Assembly: GCF_001620365.2 (NCBI RefSeq)
Contig: NZ_LQMT02000018.1
Location: 2,396 to 66,395 of the forward strand
DNA length: 64,000 nt
DNA from: Amycolatopsis keratiniphila subsp. keratiniphila
GTDB taxonomy: Bacteria > Actinomycetota > Actinomycetes > Mycobacteriales > Pseudonocardiaceae
Direction: 5' to 3'
Part shown: positions 1-9,374 of the stretch, piece by piece
Layout of the letters: the number at the start of each line of letters is the position of its first letter
How positions within the stretch are numbered: the first letter of the stretch is position 1
The notes under the pieces: model-generated
Told to the model about the DNA's origin: nothing
Seen by the model: the letters and a program-made list of their open reading frames with translations, nothing else
Databases searched by the model: none
Translations under genes and position numbers: made by a program

Positions 1-25
1 TTGCAAGGAACGGACCGTTCATTGC
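1..25. repeat. Right half of a palindromic hairpin repeat (family A), cut by the window edge
   Basis: These 25 bases match the right arm of the perfect palindromes at 14583-14635 and 49628-49684 (core AAGGAACGGACCGTTCATT). The left arm must lie just outside the window. The menC stop codon (19-21, complement) falls inside this arm, so the repeat sits at the 3' end of menC, where a terminator would be. Confidence 0.85.
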
Positions 26-969
26 ATCGGGAGGTGGGTGCGGACGCGGGTGAGGCGGGCTTCCCAGGCCGCCCGGACGTCCGGAGCGGCAGCGTGGGCG
101 GCGAACAGATCGGGAGCGGGAGCCTGAAGCGGCACCGGCAGCCGACCGTCCACAGGGGACAGTGAGTCGCCGCAGACGTCCCCGGTGAGCAACGACATCG
201 TGCCCAGGCCGCACGCGAAGTCCAAAGTGGGCAGTGCGCCCGCGAGCGCCAGCCCGGCGGCGAGCCCGACGCTCGTCTCGACGGCGGACGACACCACGCA
301 CGGCAGGCCGCAGGCTTCGGCGACCTCCAGCGCGCGCCGCACCCCGCCCAGCGGCGCCACCTTCAGCACGGCGACGTCGGCCGCTCCCGCGACGGCCACC
401 TTGAGCGGATCCTCGGCCCGGCGGATCGATTCGTCCGCGGCGATCCGCACCCCGACCCGGCGCCGGACGGCGGCCAGTTCGCCGATCGACGGGCAGGGCT
501 GCTCGACGTATTCGAGCCCGCCGGCCGCGCGGTCCAGCTCACCGATGGCCTTGACCGCGGTGTCCACGTCCCAGGCCATGTTGGCGTCGACGCGGACCGC
601 GCCCCGCGGGCCCAGCGCGGCCCGCACCGCCTCCACCCGGGCGCAGTCTTCGGCGAGGCTCACCCGCGGGTCGGCGACCTTCACCTTCGCCGTGCGACAG
701 CCCGAAGCGGAAACGAGCTCGAACGCCTTCTCCGGCGACACCACCGGCACGGTCGCGTTCACCTCGACGCTGTCCCGCACCGGCGACGGCCAGCCGCGCT
801 CGCTCGCCTCCAGCGCCGACGCGAGCCACGGCGCGCTCTCGGCGTCGGAATAGTCGGAGAACGGGCAGAACTCGCCCCAGCCCGCTTCACCGCGGATCAG
901 CAGCCCCTCGCGGACCGTGATGCCCCGGAACCGCGTGCGCAGGGGGATAGCGTAGACGTCCATCGGCAC
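19..969 (-). CDS. menC: o-Succinylbenzoate synthase
   Basis: Enolase-superfamily enzyme that dehydrates SHCHC to o-succinylbenzoate in menaquinone synthesis (cytoplasmic). The 316-residue product has the superfamily catalytic set: K95-x-K97, metal ligands D128, E156 and D179 (in VDAN, EQP, ADES) and the second lysine K203 (LKVAPLGG). Length and motifs fit actinobacterial MenC of about 320 residues. The start is GTG at 969 or ATG at 963; neither has a clear ribosome-binding site. It is divergent from the SARP regulator. Related dipeptide epimerases share the fold, but EQPC and LKVAPLGG favour MenC. Confidence 0.88.
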   Translation of the reverse strand: MPMDVYAIPLRTRFRGITVREGLLIRGEAGWGEFCPFSDYSDAESAPWLASALEASERGWPSPVRDSVEVNATVPVVSPEKAFELVSASGCRTAKVKVADPRVSLAEDCARVEAVRAALGPRGAVRVDANMAWDVDTAVKAIGELDRAAGGLEYVEQPCPSIGELAAVRRRVGVRIAADESIRRAEDPLKVAVAGAADVAVLKVAPLGGVRRALEVAEACGLPCVVSSAVETSVGLAAGLALAGALPTLDFACGLGTMSLLTGDVCGDSLSPVDGRLPVPLQAPAPDLFAAHAAAPDVRAAWEARLTRVRTHLPMQ

Positions 970-1020
970 CGATCATGCCACCGCGGGAATCGCGTGCCGA
1001 TTCCGTCGGTTCCGGACAGA

Positions 1021-3843
1021 ATGAGCGACGTGGCACTCGACTTTCGCGTGCTGGGGCCCACCGAGGTCACGGCGGACGGGCTGCCGGTGCCCTTGGGCGG
1101 CAGCAGGCCGCTCATCGTGCTGGCAGGCCTGTTGCTGCGCGCGAACACGGTGGTACCGGTCGGGGAGCTCGGCCGCTGGCTGTGGCCGGACGACCGGCGA
1201 CGGTCCAAGGGGGCGCTGCAAACTTACGTCCTGCGGGTCCGCCGCGCGCTCGGCGACGAGGTCACCATCCGCACCGAACGGGGCGGCTACCTGCTCGAAC
1301 TCGACGAAAGCCTGCTCGACCTCGCCCGCTTCCGCGCTCACGCCGCGGCCGGTGCGGAGGCCGCGCGGGACGGCGACCTGCGCGGAGCCGCGGGCCGGTT
1401 CGCCGCGGCCTTGTCCGAATGGCGCGGCCCGGCCCTGCAGGGCGTCCACTCCGAAGCGCTGCTTCGGGACGAAGCCGACCAGCTGGGTGAAGAGCGGTTA
1501 CGAGTGTGCGAGCAGTGGGCCGACGCGCTCATCGCGCTCGGCGAGCACAACGTCGTCGTGCCCGAGCTGATCAGGCTGTGCCGCGAGAACCCGCTGCGGG
1601 AGCGGCTGCACGAACAGCTGATGATCGCGCTCTACCGCTCCGGCAGGCAGGCCGAGGCGCTGAACGTCTACCGCCGGATCGGCGCGGTGCTGGCCGAAGA
1701 GCTCGGCCTGGACCCCGGCGCGTCGCTGCAGCGGGCGCACCAGGCGATCTTGACCGGCGAGGAGTCCGTCGAGACCACATTGGACTCCGAGCTGACGCGC
1801 TACCGGCTCGGCGCCGAGCCGCTGATCCCTCGCCAGCTCCCCGCCGATCTGCGGGTGTTCTCCGGCCGCCAACGCGACCTCAAGGCACTGCACGGGCTCG
1901 TCCCGGAGGCGCTGGACACCGAACGGTCGACGTCCATCGCCTCGATCGAAGGCATGGGTGGGATCGGCAAGACGACGCTCGCCGTCCACTTCGCGCACGA
2001 GGTCGGCGATCGCTTCCCCGGCGGGCAGGTGTATCTCAATCTGCGCGGTTACGGTCCCGGCGAGCCGGTCGAGCCCGCCGCCGCGCTCGAAACCATGCTC
2101 GTCTCCGTCGGCGTCCCCGCCGACCGGATCCCTGCCGACGTCGACGGGCGCGCGGCCACGTGGCGCACGTACAGCGCGGGCCGCCGGATGCTGATCCTGC
2201 TCGACAACGCGGGGAGCACCGAGCAGATCCGGCCGCTGCTGCCGGGCCCCGGCTGCCTGGTGCTGGTGACCAGCCGATGGCAGCTCCAGGCGCTCGTCGC
2301 GACCCACGGCGCCCGGCGCGTCGCGCTGGAGGAGCTGCCGGACGAGGACGCGATCGCGCTCCTCGCGTCGACGATCGGGCTGGACCGGATCGCCGAAGAC
2401 CCCGAAGCCACCGAACGGTTCGTCCGGTACTGCGGCGGGTTGCCGCTGGCCATCCGGATCCTCGCGGTGCGGGCGGCGCAGTTCCCGGACCTCGCGCTGG
2501 GCGAGTTCGTCCGGCTGCTGGAGGCCGAACAGGACAGGTTGGGTTCGTTCGACCTCGCCGACGGCGACGAGACGAACATCCGGGCCGTCTTCTCCTACTC
2601 GTACCGGGCGCTCGACCAGCGGGCCGCGCGGATGCTGCGGCTGCTCGGCCTGCCGACCGGCGGCGACTTCAGCGTGCCCGCGGCCGCGGCGGTGGCCGGC
2701 GTCGACATCGCGGAAGCACACGAGGATCTGGCGAAACTCGCTTCCGCGCATCTGATCGCGCGGTCCAAGCCGGGCCGGTACCAGTTCCACGACCTGATCC
2801 GCGCGTACGCGGCCGAACTCTCGGCGAAGCTCGACGGGCCCGAGGAGCGGACGGCCGTGCTGGACAGACTGCTCCACGCGTCGCTCGCCTCCGCGCTGAA
2901 CGCGTCGAGGCTTCTGCGTCCGGAACGGCACTACCGGCTCGTCCAGCCGGAGCGGTTCGACGGAGCCGGGCTGAAGTTCGGGCACTACGAACAGGCGCTC
3001 GATTGGTTCGACGAGGAAGCGGGGAACCTCATCGCCGCGGTGAACATCGCGTACCGGGAGCGGCGGTACCGGGAATGCTGGCAGCTGGCGTGGCTGCTGC
3101 AGTCGTACTTCATCGTGCGGGCCCGGCTGGATGACTGGCGTTCGGTGTTCGGGGTCGCGCTCCGCGCCGCCCGCGACCTCGGGGACCGTTCCGGCGAGGC
3201 CGCCATGCTCAGCGGGCTCGGCGTGGCCTGCGGGGTCGCCCGCCAATACGAGGACAGCATCGCCTACCTGAAGCAGGTCGTCGAGCTGCAACGACAGGTC
3301 GGGGACCGGCAAGGCGAGGCGCGGGCCCTCTACAACCTCACGCTGGCCAGCCAGGATCCCGACACGGGCTGGGACTACGGCACGCGCGCGTTGCGGCTCA
3401 TCCGGGAGAGCAACGTCGGCGCGGGCATGGAGGCCAGCGCACTGCAGGCCCTCGGCGACATCTGCACCCAGGCCGGTCGTTTCGAGCAGGCGCTCGACTT
3501 CGCCGACCAGGCCTTGGCGCTGGAGGCGCACGCGCTCCCCGACGAAGCCCGCTTCACCCTGCACACCAAGGGAACCGCGCTGGTCGGGCTCGGCCGCGGC
3601 GACGAGGGCATCGCCTGTATGCGCCGCGCCGTCGAGATGTTCTTCGCCCACGGCGAGCTCTACGAGGCGGCCGACGTGCTGGCCCAGCTCGGCGGAATCC
3701 ATCTGCGGCTCGGTGATCCCTCGTCGGCGCGTGAGTGCTGGCTGCGTTCGGTGCGGGTGCTGACCGAGCTTTCGCATCCCGACGCCGAGGACGTCCGCAC
3801 CAAGCTGGCGTCGCTCGTCGGCGAAACCGTCAAGACTGAGTGA
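1021..3843 (+). CDS. SARP/AfsR-type transcriptional regulator (wHTH-BTAD-NB-ARC-TPR)
   Basis: About 940 residues. An OmpR-like winged helix (about 5-95) is followed by a bacterial transcriptional activator domain (about 100-245). Next come an NB-ARC ATPase with P-loop GMGGIGKTT near residue 311 and the GLPLAI motif, and C-terminal TPR repeats (about 650 onward). This order matches AfsR-type regulators of antibiotic synthesis, but no biosynthetic cluster lies nearby, so the target is unknown. I prefer ATG 1021; GTG 994 is in frame upstream. Codon 160 (1498-1500) is TTA, which in streptomycetes can place a gene under bldA control. It is divergent from menC. Confidence 0.88.
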   Translation: MSDVALDFRVLGPTEVTADGLPVPLGGSRPLIVLAGLLLRANTVVPVGELGRWLWPDDRRRSKGALQTYVLRVRRALGDEVTIRTERGGYLLELDESLLDLARFRAHAAAGAEAARDGDLRGAAGRFAAALSEWRGPALQGVHSEALLRDEADQLGEERLRVCEQWADALIALGEHNVVVPELIRLCRENPLRERLHEQLMIALYRSGRQAEALNVYRRIGAVLAEELGLDPGASLQRAHQAILTGEESVETTLDSELTRYRLGAEPLIPRQLPADLRVFSGRQRDLKALHGLVPEALDTERSTSIASIEGMGGIGKTTLAVHFAHEVGDRFPGGQVYLNLRGYGPGEPVEPAAALETMLVSVGVPADRIPADVDGRAATWRTYSAGRRMLILLDNAGSTEQIRPLLPGPGCLVLVTSRWQLQALVATHGARRVALEELPDEDAIALLASTIGLDRIAEDPEATERFVRYCGGLPLAIRILAVRAAQFPDLALGEFVRLLEAEQDRLGSFDLADGDETNIRAVFSYSYRALDQRAARMLRLLGLPTGGDFSVPAAAAVAGVDIAEAHEDLAKLASAHLIARSKPGRYQFHDLIRAYAAELSAKLDGPEERTAVLDRLLHASLASALNASRLLRPERHYRLVQPERFDGAGLKFGHYEQALDWFDEEAGNLIAAVNIAYRERRYRECWQLAWLLQSYFIVRARLDDWRSVFGVALRAARDLGDRSGEAAMLSGLGVACGVARQYEDSIAYLKQVVELQRQVGDRQGEARALYNLTLASQDPDTGWDYGTRALRLIRESNVGAGMEASALQALGDICTQAGRFEQALDFADQALALEAHALPDEARFTLHTKGTALVGLGRGDEGIACMRRAVEMFFAHGELYEAADVLAQLGGIHLRLGDPSSARECWLRSVRVLTELSHPDAEDVRTKLASLVGETVKTE

Positions 3844-3864
3844 GGCACGGGCGCCCGGCGTGCC
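3844..3864 (+). terminator. Possible terminator of the SARP gene
   Basis: A short hairpin with arms GGCACG and CGTGCC flanks a GC-rich loop directly after the stop codon of the regulator. There is no T-run, which is common for actinobacterial terminators. The rest of the convergent gap up to 3958 shows nothing else. Confidence 0.45.
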
Positions 3865-3958
3865 GACCCCCAGGCACAGCACGCGAGTACGCCCGTGACC
3901 TCGAGGGCCACTAAACCGGACACCGCTCACTGCGCGCTGACTGTGCAGCTTGCGCCGG

Positions 3959-4774
3959 TCAAGCCAGGAGTTCCGCGAGGGCGATCGCGTTCTTCGGCGC
4001 CTCGACCTTGACGTCGTTGTCGAAGTAGACGTACGTGTCGCGGCCCCAGCTCTTGATCTTCCGGGCCCACTTCCCGAGGGCCTTGTCGCTGTAGCCGCTG
4101 ACGTACAGCTCCTCGTCGCCGTGCAGGCGGACGTACGCGAAGTCTTCGCTCGTCATCTCGTCGATGAACGGGAACTTGCCCGCGGTGTCGGCGACCACGA
4201 GCGCGATGTCGTGTTTCCGGAACAGTTCCAGGCTTTCGGGCTCGGCGAAGCTCGGATGCCGCACCTCGACGGCGTGGCGGAGCTTCCGGCGAGGGCTCGG
4301 ATCGGTATGCGGTTCGGCCTTCAGCTTGTCGTCGTGTCGCTTCGCGAGCTTGGCGGCGGCATGGCTGGTGCGCGGCAGTAGCTTGAAGAACGTTTCGACG
4401 CGCTCGGCGTCGAACGCCAGCCGCGGTGGCAGCTGCCAGAGGAACGGCCCCAGTTTCCGGCCGAGCGCCAGCACGCCGGAGGCGAAGAAGTTCGCCAGCG
4501 GCGTCTCGACGTCGCGCAGTTGCTTCAGATGCGTGATGAAGCGGCCGCCCTTGACGGCGAAGACGAAGTCGTCCGGTGTCTGCTCGACCCACGCGCGGTA
4601 CCGCTCGGGACGCTGCAGCGAGTAGAACGAGCCGTTGATCTCGGCCGAGTTCATCCGGGACGACAGGTATTCCAGCTCGCGCCGCTGCACCAGACCGCGG
4701 GGATAGAAGTCCCCGCGCCACGGTGGGTAGCGCCAGCCCGAAGTGCCGATCCTCAGCTCCGCGACGTCGATCAC
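3959..4774 (-). CDS. DUF72 family protein
   Basis: 271 residues. The N-terminus IGTSGWRYPPWRG, the internal FYSLQRPERYRAW and the C-terminal YVYFDND stretch are typical of DUF72 (YecE-like TIM-barrel proteins). No reaction is established for the family, so I assign none. I choose GTG 4774 because GGGAAGG lies just upstream and because the family motif then starts at about residue 8; an upstream extension to 4954 is arginine/serine-rich and looks non-coding. It is followed upstream by the DUF4253 gene on the same strand, 52 bp away. Confidence 0.85.
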   Translation of the reverse strand: MIDVAELRIGTSGWRYPPWRGDFYPRGLVQRRELEYLSSRMNSAEINGSFYSLQRPERYRAWVEQTPDDFVFAVKGGRFITHLKQLRDVETPLANFFASGVLALGRKLGPFLWQLPPRLAFDAERVETFFKLLPRTSHAAAKLAKRHDDKLKAEPHTDPSPRRKLRHAVEVRHPSFAEPESLELFRKHDIALVVADTAGKFPFIDEMTSEDFAYVRLHGDEELYVSGYSDKALGKWARKIKSWGRDTYVYFDNDVKVEAPKNAIALAELLA

Positions 4775-4826
4775 CGCCTTCCCGTGTCGCCCTGATTCCC
4801 CCTCTCTTCTCGCGATAAACGACCAC

Positions 4827-5582
4827 TCACGCCCACGAGAACCGCCACCGGCGGGTCTGCACCAGGGTGGACGCGAACTCGCGCAGATTGCCCGGCTGAC
4901 CGGCGAACGACGGCAGGCAGAACGAGCGGTGCTCGGCGGCGACCGTGAGCGCACGGCCCTGGGTCCGCGGCGGCGCGGCCACCGACAGCTCCATGGAATC
5001 GAAGCCCAGCACCGTGAGCGTCGCGCCGAAGCGGTCTTCCCAGCTGCGCAGGACGGCGGAGAGCTCGTGGACCTGATCGGTCGCCTTGATCATGCCGGTC
5101 CAGCCGAGGATCGCCGGGATGTCGGCCGGCCGCTCCGTCTGCACCAGCGCCAGCCGGTGCTGCCCGCGGGCGGCCAGGATCGACCCGGTGTTACCCGCCT
5201 CGGCCAGCGGATCCGCCCGGCGCGACGGACGGCGGGCGAGGCCGGGGAACTTCGCGCCGAACGGGCGCAGGCAGGCGCCGTCGCAGCAAGACGTGTCCCA
5301 CCAGCGGGCCAGCACCTCGGCCGGATCCACCGAGTCGATCCGGTGGTCGGCGGGGGCGAGCCTGCCGCGGTCGTCGATCCAGTCCTCGCCGTTGGCCGCG
5401 AAACGCTGGTCGTGCGGGATCAGCACCGGCCACAGCCCGGACCGGTCGAACTCGGCGACGCAGCCGGTGTAGCGCTCCGGCCTGGCCAATGGCAGGTCGG
5501 AAACCCAGATCCGGCCGTGCCACCGGCCGGGCGGCAGGGTCTGGACTGGCGGTGTACCCGGTCGGAACGGTGCGATCGTCAT
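4827..5582 (-). CDS. DUF4253 domain-containing protein
   Basis: 251 residues, soluble, no signal peptide. The C-terminal half (LALVQTERPADIP, then VLRSWEDRFGA, LSVAAPP and a final Trp-rich RRWRFSWA) fits DUF4253. A CCDGACLRPF stretch gives three close cysteines. Function is unknown. ATG 5582 is preceded by GAGGGGAAG at proper spacing, so I prefer it over the in-frame start at 5612. Confidence 0.75.
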   Translation of the reverse strand: MTIAPFRPGTPPVQTLPPGRWHGRIWVSDLPLARPERYTGCVAEFDRSGLWPVLIPHDQRFAANGEDWIDDRGRLAPADHRIDSVDPAEVLARWWDTSCCDGACLRPFGAKFPGLARRPSRRADPLAEAGNTGSILAARGQHRLALVQTERPADIPAILGWTGMIKATDQVHELSAVLRSWEDRFGATLTVLGFDSMELSVAAPPRTQGRALTVAAEHRSFCLPSFAGQPGNLREFASTLVQTRRWRFSWA

Positions 5583-5782
5583 CGGCTTCCCCTCGAACTG
5601 GTGTTCGGTCAACTCTACCGAACACTAGTTCGAAGCACCGACAGTTTTCGATACCCCGTTTGCGGGATCCGGGGGTGGTCGCCTCAGGCGTCGCTGGAGT
5701 CACACGTGCACCAGTGAGTGTCCACAGTGGACTCGCGGTGCTCGGTGCCTTCACGGACTTTGTGGCCGGGGCGGAGCCGCGA

Positions 5783-5805
5783 GTGGTAGCAAAGGTCCCT
5801 TGCTC
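5783..5805 (+). repeat. 23-bp dispersed repeat (family E), copy 1 of 4
   Basis: The sequence starts GTGGTAGCAAAGG and ends TCCCTTGCTC. Identical 23-mers lie at 31622-31644, 35606-35628 (inverted) and 49919-49941. The inner 17 bases form a near-perfect dyad (AGCAA / TTGCT). Confidence 0.85.
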
Positions 5806-5920
5806 TCTTGCCACACGCCGGCGGGTGGTCGGATGCCGTGAAGGCCTACTTCGGGACGATGAACGTCTCAAGGGAGGCCTTCAGGACACCTTGCCCAGGG
5901 GGGGGGCAATGCCCGAAATG

Positions 5921-5971
5921 CCGTGAAGGCCTCCTTGAGGGACCCAGAGTCCCTCAAGGAGGCCTTCACGG
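5921..5971. repeat. Perfect hairpin repeat (family B), likely terminator of the XPB helicase gene
   Basis: Two 23-bp arms beginning CCGTGAAGGCCTCCTTGAGG pair perfectly around a 5-nt loop. It lies 44 bp past the helicase stop codon. The same GTGAAGGCC opening recurs at 46523-46571 and 49722-49768. Confidence 0.8.
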
Positions 5972-6014
5972 ACAGCAGGAGCACTCACGACCACCGCGAG
6001 CCGAAGCGAAGCCC

Positions 6015-7661
6015 CTACATCGGGCGCAGCAGGTCGTCCGCGTCCACGATCCGGTACGCGTACCCCTGTTCCGCCAGGAACCGCTGCCGGTGCGCCGCGT
6101 ACTCCGTGTCGACGGTGTCCCGCGAGACGACCGAGTAGAAATGCGCCTGCCGTCCGTCGCCCTTGGGCCGCAGCAGCCGTCCGAGCCGCTGCGCCTCCTC
6201 CTGCCGCGAGCCGAAGGTCCCGGAGATCTGGATCGCGACCGACGCCTCCGGCAGGTCGATCGAGAAGTTCGCGACCTTCGAAACGACCAGTGTCCTTATC
6301 TCACCGCGCCGGAACGCGTCGAACAGTTCCTCGCGTTCCTTGTTCCGCGTCGCGCCCTGGATCACCGGCGCGTCGAGTTCGTCGCCGATCATCTCCAGCT
6401 GGTCGAGGTAGGCCCCGATGACCAGCGTCGGCTCGCCGGGATGCCGGTCGACCAGCGATTTGATCACCTTGGTCTTGGTGTCCGCGGTCGCCGCCAGCTT
6501 GTACCGCTCCTCGGCCTCGGCCGTCGCGTACGCGAGCCTCTCGGCGTCCGTCAGCGTCACGCGGACCTCGGTGCACTCGGCCGGCGCGATCCAGCCCTGC
6601 GCCTCGATGTCGCGCCAGGGGACGTCGTACCGCTTCGGGCCGATCAGGGAGAACACGTCGCCCTCGCGCCCGTCTTCGCGCACCAGGGTCGCGGTGAGCC
6701 CGAGCCGCCGCCGCGACTGCAGGTCCGCGGTCATCCGGAAGACCGGCGCGGGCAGCAGGTGGACCTCGTCGTAGACGACCAGGCCCCAGTCCCGCGAATC
6801 GAACAGGTCCAGGTGCTTGTACTCGCCCTTGGTCTTGCGCGTGACCACCTGGTACGTCGCGATGGTGACCGGCCGGATCTCCTTCTTCTCCCCGGAGTAC
6901 TCGCCGATCTCCTCTTCGGTCAGCGAGGTCCGCGCGACCAGCTCCCGCTTCCACTGCCGACCGGCGACGGTGTTCGTCACCAGGATCAGCGTGGTCGCCT
7001 TCGCGTGCGCCATGGCCGCGGCACCGACCAGGGTCTTGCCCGCGCCGCACGGCAGCACGACGACGCCGGATCCGCCGGCCCAGAACGCCTCGGCGGCCTT
7101 GCGCTGGTAGTCGCGCAGCTCCCAGTCGACTTCGGCCAGGTCGATCGGATGCGCTTCGCCGTCGACGTAACCGGCGAGGTCTTCCGCGGGCCAGCCGACC
7201 TTCAACAGCGCCTGCTTGAGCCGTCCGCGTTCGGACGGGTGCACGACGACGGTGTCCTCGTCGATACGCGCGCCCAGCATCGGGCTGATCTTCTTGTGCC
7301 GGAGGATCTCCTCCAGCACCGCGCGGTCGATGGTCGACATGACCAGGCCGTGCGCCGGATGGTTCGCGATCTGCAACCGCCCGAACCGGCCCATCGTGTC
7401 CACGATGTCGATGAGCAGCGGCTGCGGCACGGGGAACCGCGAGTACGTGGTCAGCGCGTCGACGACCTGTTCGGCGTCGTGGCCGGCCGCGCGGGCGTTC
7501 CACAACGCGAGCGGCGTGATCCGGTAGGTGTGGACGTGCTCGGGCGCGCGTTCCAGTTCGGCGAACGGCGCGATGGCGATCCGCGCGTCGTCGGCCTGGC
7601 TGTTGTCGACCTCGAGGAGCACGGTCTTGTCGGATTGGACGATCAGCGGGCCATCGGTCAC
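6015..7661 (-). CDS. DNA repair helicase XPB (SF2 3'-5' helicase)
   Basis: 548 residues, the usual length of bacterial XPB. Visible motifs are Walker A CGAGKT (about residue 205), the DEVH box (about 296), GLTATL (motif III region) and the C-terminal QRLGRLLRPKG motif VI. XPB unwinds DNA in repair or transcription-coupled processes. GTG 7661 follows AAAGGAGG at ideal spacing; an extension to 7706 has no such signal. In M. tuberculosis the equivalent gene adjoins the helicase-associated gene, which here is 20 kb away (27598-29841). Confidence 0.93.
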   Translation of the reverse strand: MTDGPLIVQSDKTVLLEVDNSQADDARIAIAPFAELERAPEHVHTYRITPLALWNARAAGHDAEQVVDALTTYSRFPVPQPLLIDIVDTMGRFGRLQIANHPAHGLVMSTIDRAVLEEILRHKKISPMLGARIDEDTVVVHPSERGRLKQALLKVGWPAEDLAGYVDGEAHPIDLAEVDWELRDYQRKAAEAFWAGGSGVVVLPCGAGKTLVGAAAMAHAKATTLILVTNTVAGRQWKRELVARTSLTEEEIGEYSGEKKEIRPVTIATYQVVTRKTKGEYKHLDLFDSRDWGLVVYDEVHLLPAPVFRMTADLQSRRRLGLTATLVREDGREGDVFSLIGPKRYDVPWRDIEAQGWIAPAECTEVRVTLTDAERLAYATAEAEERYKLAATADTKTKVIKSLVDRHPGEPTLVIGAYLDQLEMIGDELDAPVIQGATRNKEREELFDAFRRGEIRTLVVSKVANFSIDLPEASVAIQISGTFGSRQEEAQRLGRLLRPKGDGRQAHFYSVVSRDTVDTEYAAHRQRFLAEQGYAYRIVDADDLLRPM

Positions 7662-7747
7662 ATCCTCCTTTATACGTTCCGGCCACACCGGCTCCCGTCG
7701 CGGCACCGCTGGTGGAAGGATGTACGCAAGGTGACTGGAGGGGACCC

Positions 7748-8383
7748 TTGACGACTACACCGACCGGCGGGACGCCCGAGTACGACCCGTTCAACGCGCC
7801 CGCGCCCCTGCCGCCGATGCCGGAGGCGACACCGCCGACGCCCTTCCCGAAACCGGCGCCGTTGAGCGTGCTGGCCAGGGTCTCGATCGTGCTCGGTGTG
7901 GTACTCGCGCTGGGCCTGGGGAGCCTGGCCGCCTGGGGGATCTCGCGGGCGGGAAGTTTCGGCACGGTCGAGGCGGGCAAATGCCTGTACCTGACCGACG
8001 AGGCCGGCGGCAATCAGAGCTATACGACGGCCAGTTGCAGTTCGAACCGCGCGACCTTCCGCGTCGACGAGGTGAGGACGGGCTCGTCCGAATGCCGCGA
8101 CGCGGACTACATCCAGTTCGAGCTGTACGGGACCTCGTCCAGCCGGACGGCCAAGAAGACGCTCTGTCTCGCGCTGAACGTCGAGACCGGGGATTGCCTG
8201 CGCGACGTCGTGCACGAGACGCGGATCGCGAAGGTCCGCTGCACCGACATCAGCGCGGAGGCGCGGGCGGTCGTCACGCGGGGGTCGTCGGAAACCGCCT
8301 GTTCGTCGGAAGACACCGCCCTGCACTACTCCGGGCCGCCCGAGCGCACCGTGTGCCTCAGGCCGACTGGGGAGAACATCTAA
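7748..8383 (+). CDS. LppU/SCO3897-like membrane-anchored protein
   Basis: 211 residues: a proline-rich cytoplasmic N-terminus (about 1-38), one transmembrane helix (about 40-65), then an extracytoplasmic domain with paired cysteines (GKCLYL, TASCSS, SSECRD, LCLAL, GDCLRD, VRCTDI), an arrangement typical of LppU/SCO3897-like proteins. Function is unknown. TTG 7748 is chosen because GGAGGGG sits 6 nt upstream. The 3' end overlaps the convergent binding-protein gene by 4 bp. Confidence 0.7.
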   Translation: MTTTPTGGTPEYDPFNAPAPLPPMPEATPPTPFPKPAPLSVLARVSIVLGVVLALGLGSLAAWGISRAGSFGTVEAGKCLYLTDEAGGNQSYTTASCSSNRATFRVDEVRTGSSECRDADYIQFELYGTSSSRTAKKTLCLALNVETGDCLRDVVHETRIAKVRCTDISAEARAVVTRGSSETACSSEDTALHYSGPPERTVCLRPTGENI

Positions 8384-9339
8384 GGCCGCGCCACCATCGA
8401 CTGCACGTCGAGCCGGGCGCCGAGCATGCCCGAGTTGTGCATCAGGTCGGCGACGCGCTGCAGCCGGATGCCGTTGAGTGAGACCGGGTACGTCCCGAGC
8501 GAGATCAGCGAAGCCGTCGTCCGGTCGATGTCGGAGAACGACGGCAGCGCGTCGCGGACGACGGCGGGATCGCCCGCCCGCACCTGCGCCTCGCCGAGCA
8601 CCTTCCGGAACACCGCGAGCGTGCGGGCGTTGGCCTGGCCGAAGGCGCCCATCGAAACGTAGGACGACATCGGGAAGTCGAGGGTCGCGCCACGGGCGCC
8701 GTCGGCGAGGATGCTCGCCCCGAGCTCCTTCTCGGCCCTGGTGATGTACGGCTCCACCATCCACGCGGCGTCGGCCTCGCCCGCCTGCAACGCCTGCGGC
8801 ATCCGGTCGAACGGGTTCTGCTTGAACTGGATCCGGTTCACGTCGACGCCCGCGGTCGCCAGTACGGACCGGGCCGCGAGAACGCCGACGTCGTCGAGCA
8901 TGTTCACCGCGATCTTCGGTGACTTCTTGAGCGTCGGTTCGGTGTAGTCGGAGCCGGGGAGTGTGACGAGCGCCATGGTGTTGCGGCCGGCGGTGTAGGC
9001 CTCGCCCTGCAACTGCAGCGCCGTCCCGGCCGCGGCCGCGCGGAAGATCGACACGTCGCTGGCGAACGCGAGGTCGACCTCGCCGGCGGAGAGCTTGCCG
9101 ATCGCCTGGTCGGCGGGAACCTCGACGAGGGTCACCGAAAGGCCGGCGGCGGTGAACTTCCCGTCGGCGACGGCGACCCGCAACGGTGCCGTGTCGATGG
9201 GGCTCCCGACGCCGATGCGGAGTTCCGTCCGTTCGAGTGGCGCGTCGGTACTTGCGTCACCGCCGGAAAACACTCCGCAACCGGCGGTCGCCAGCAGCGC
9301 CGCTACCAGCGGAATCGCCAAGACACGCATCTTCGTCAC
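8380..9339 (-). CDS. SsuA/NMT1-like substrate-binding lipoprotein (orphan)
   Basis: 319 residues. A lipoprotein signal with lipobox ATAGC (cysteine near residue 20) precedes a type-2 periplasmic-binding fold of the nitrate/sulfonate/THI5-like group (LRIGVGSPIDTAPL, then AVADGKFTAAGLSV). It should capture a solute outside the membrane, but no permease or ATPase is adjacent. It is divergent from a CvnA-like sensor gene. GTG 9339 has a weak AGGTGA; ATG 9330 is an alternative. The substrate cannot be told from sequence. Confidence 0.85.
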   Translation of the reverse strand: MTKMRVLAIPLVAALLATAGCGVFSGGDASTDAPLERTELRIGVGSPIDTAPLRVAVADGKFTAAGLSVTLVEVPADQAIGKLSAGEVDLAFASDVSIFRAAAAGTALQLQGEAYTAGRNTMALVTLPGSDYTEPTLKKSPKIAVNMLDDVGVLAARSVLATAGVDVNRIQFKQNPFDRMPQALQAGEADAAWMVEPYITRAEKELGASILADGARGATLDFPMSSYVSMGAFGQANARTLAVFRKVLGEAQVRAGDPAVVRDALPSFSDIDRTTASLISLGTYPVSLNGIRLQRVADLMHNSGMLGARLDVQSMVARP

Positions 9340-9374
9340 CGCTCACCTACCGAGAGAATGTGCTCCTCCTTCTG

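Larger units (their letters stand above)
5583..6014. other. 432-bp intergenic region with two repeat elements
   Basis: No supportable gene. It holds one copy of a 23-bp repeat (5783-5805), a long hairpin (5921-5971) just downstream of the helicase stop codon, and a GTCCACAGTGGAC word at 5720-5732. Several short open frames here arise only because the repeats lack stop codons. Confidence 0.7.

Noticed and set aside
1498..3930. Long open frames antisense to the SARP gene and similar shadows elsewhere
   Set aside because: GC-rich genes leave open antisense frames; these lack starts with ribosome-binding sites and show no domains.
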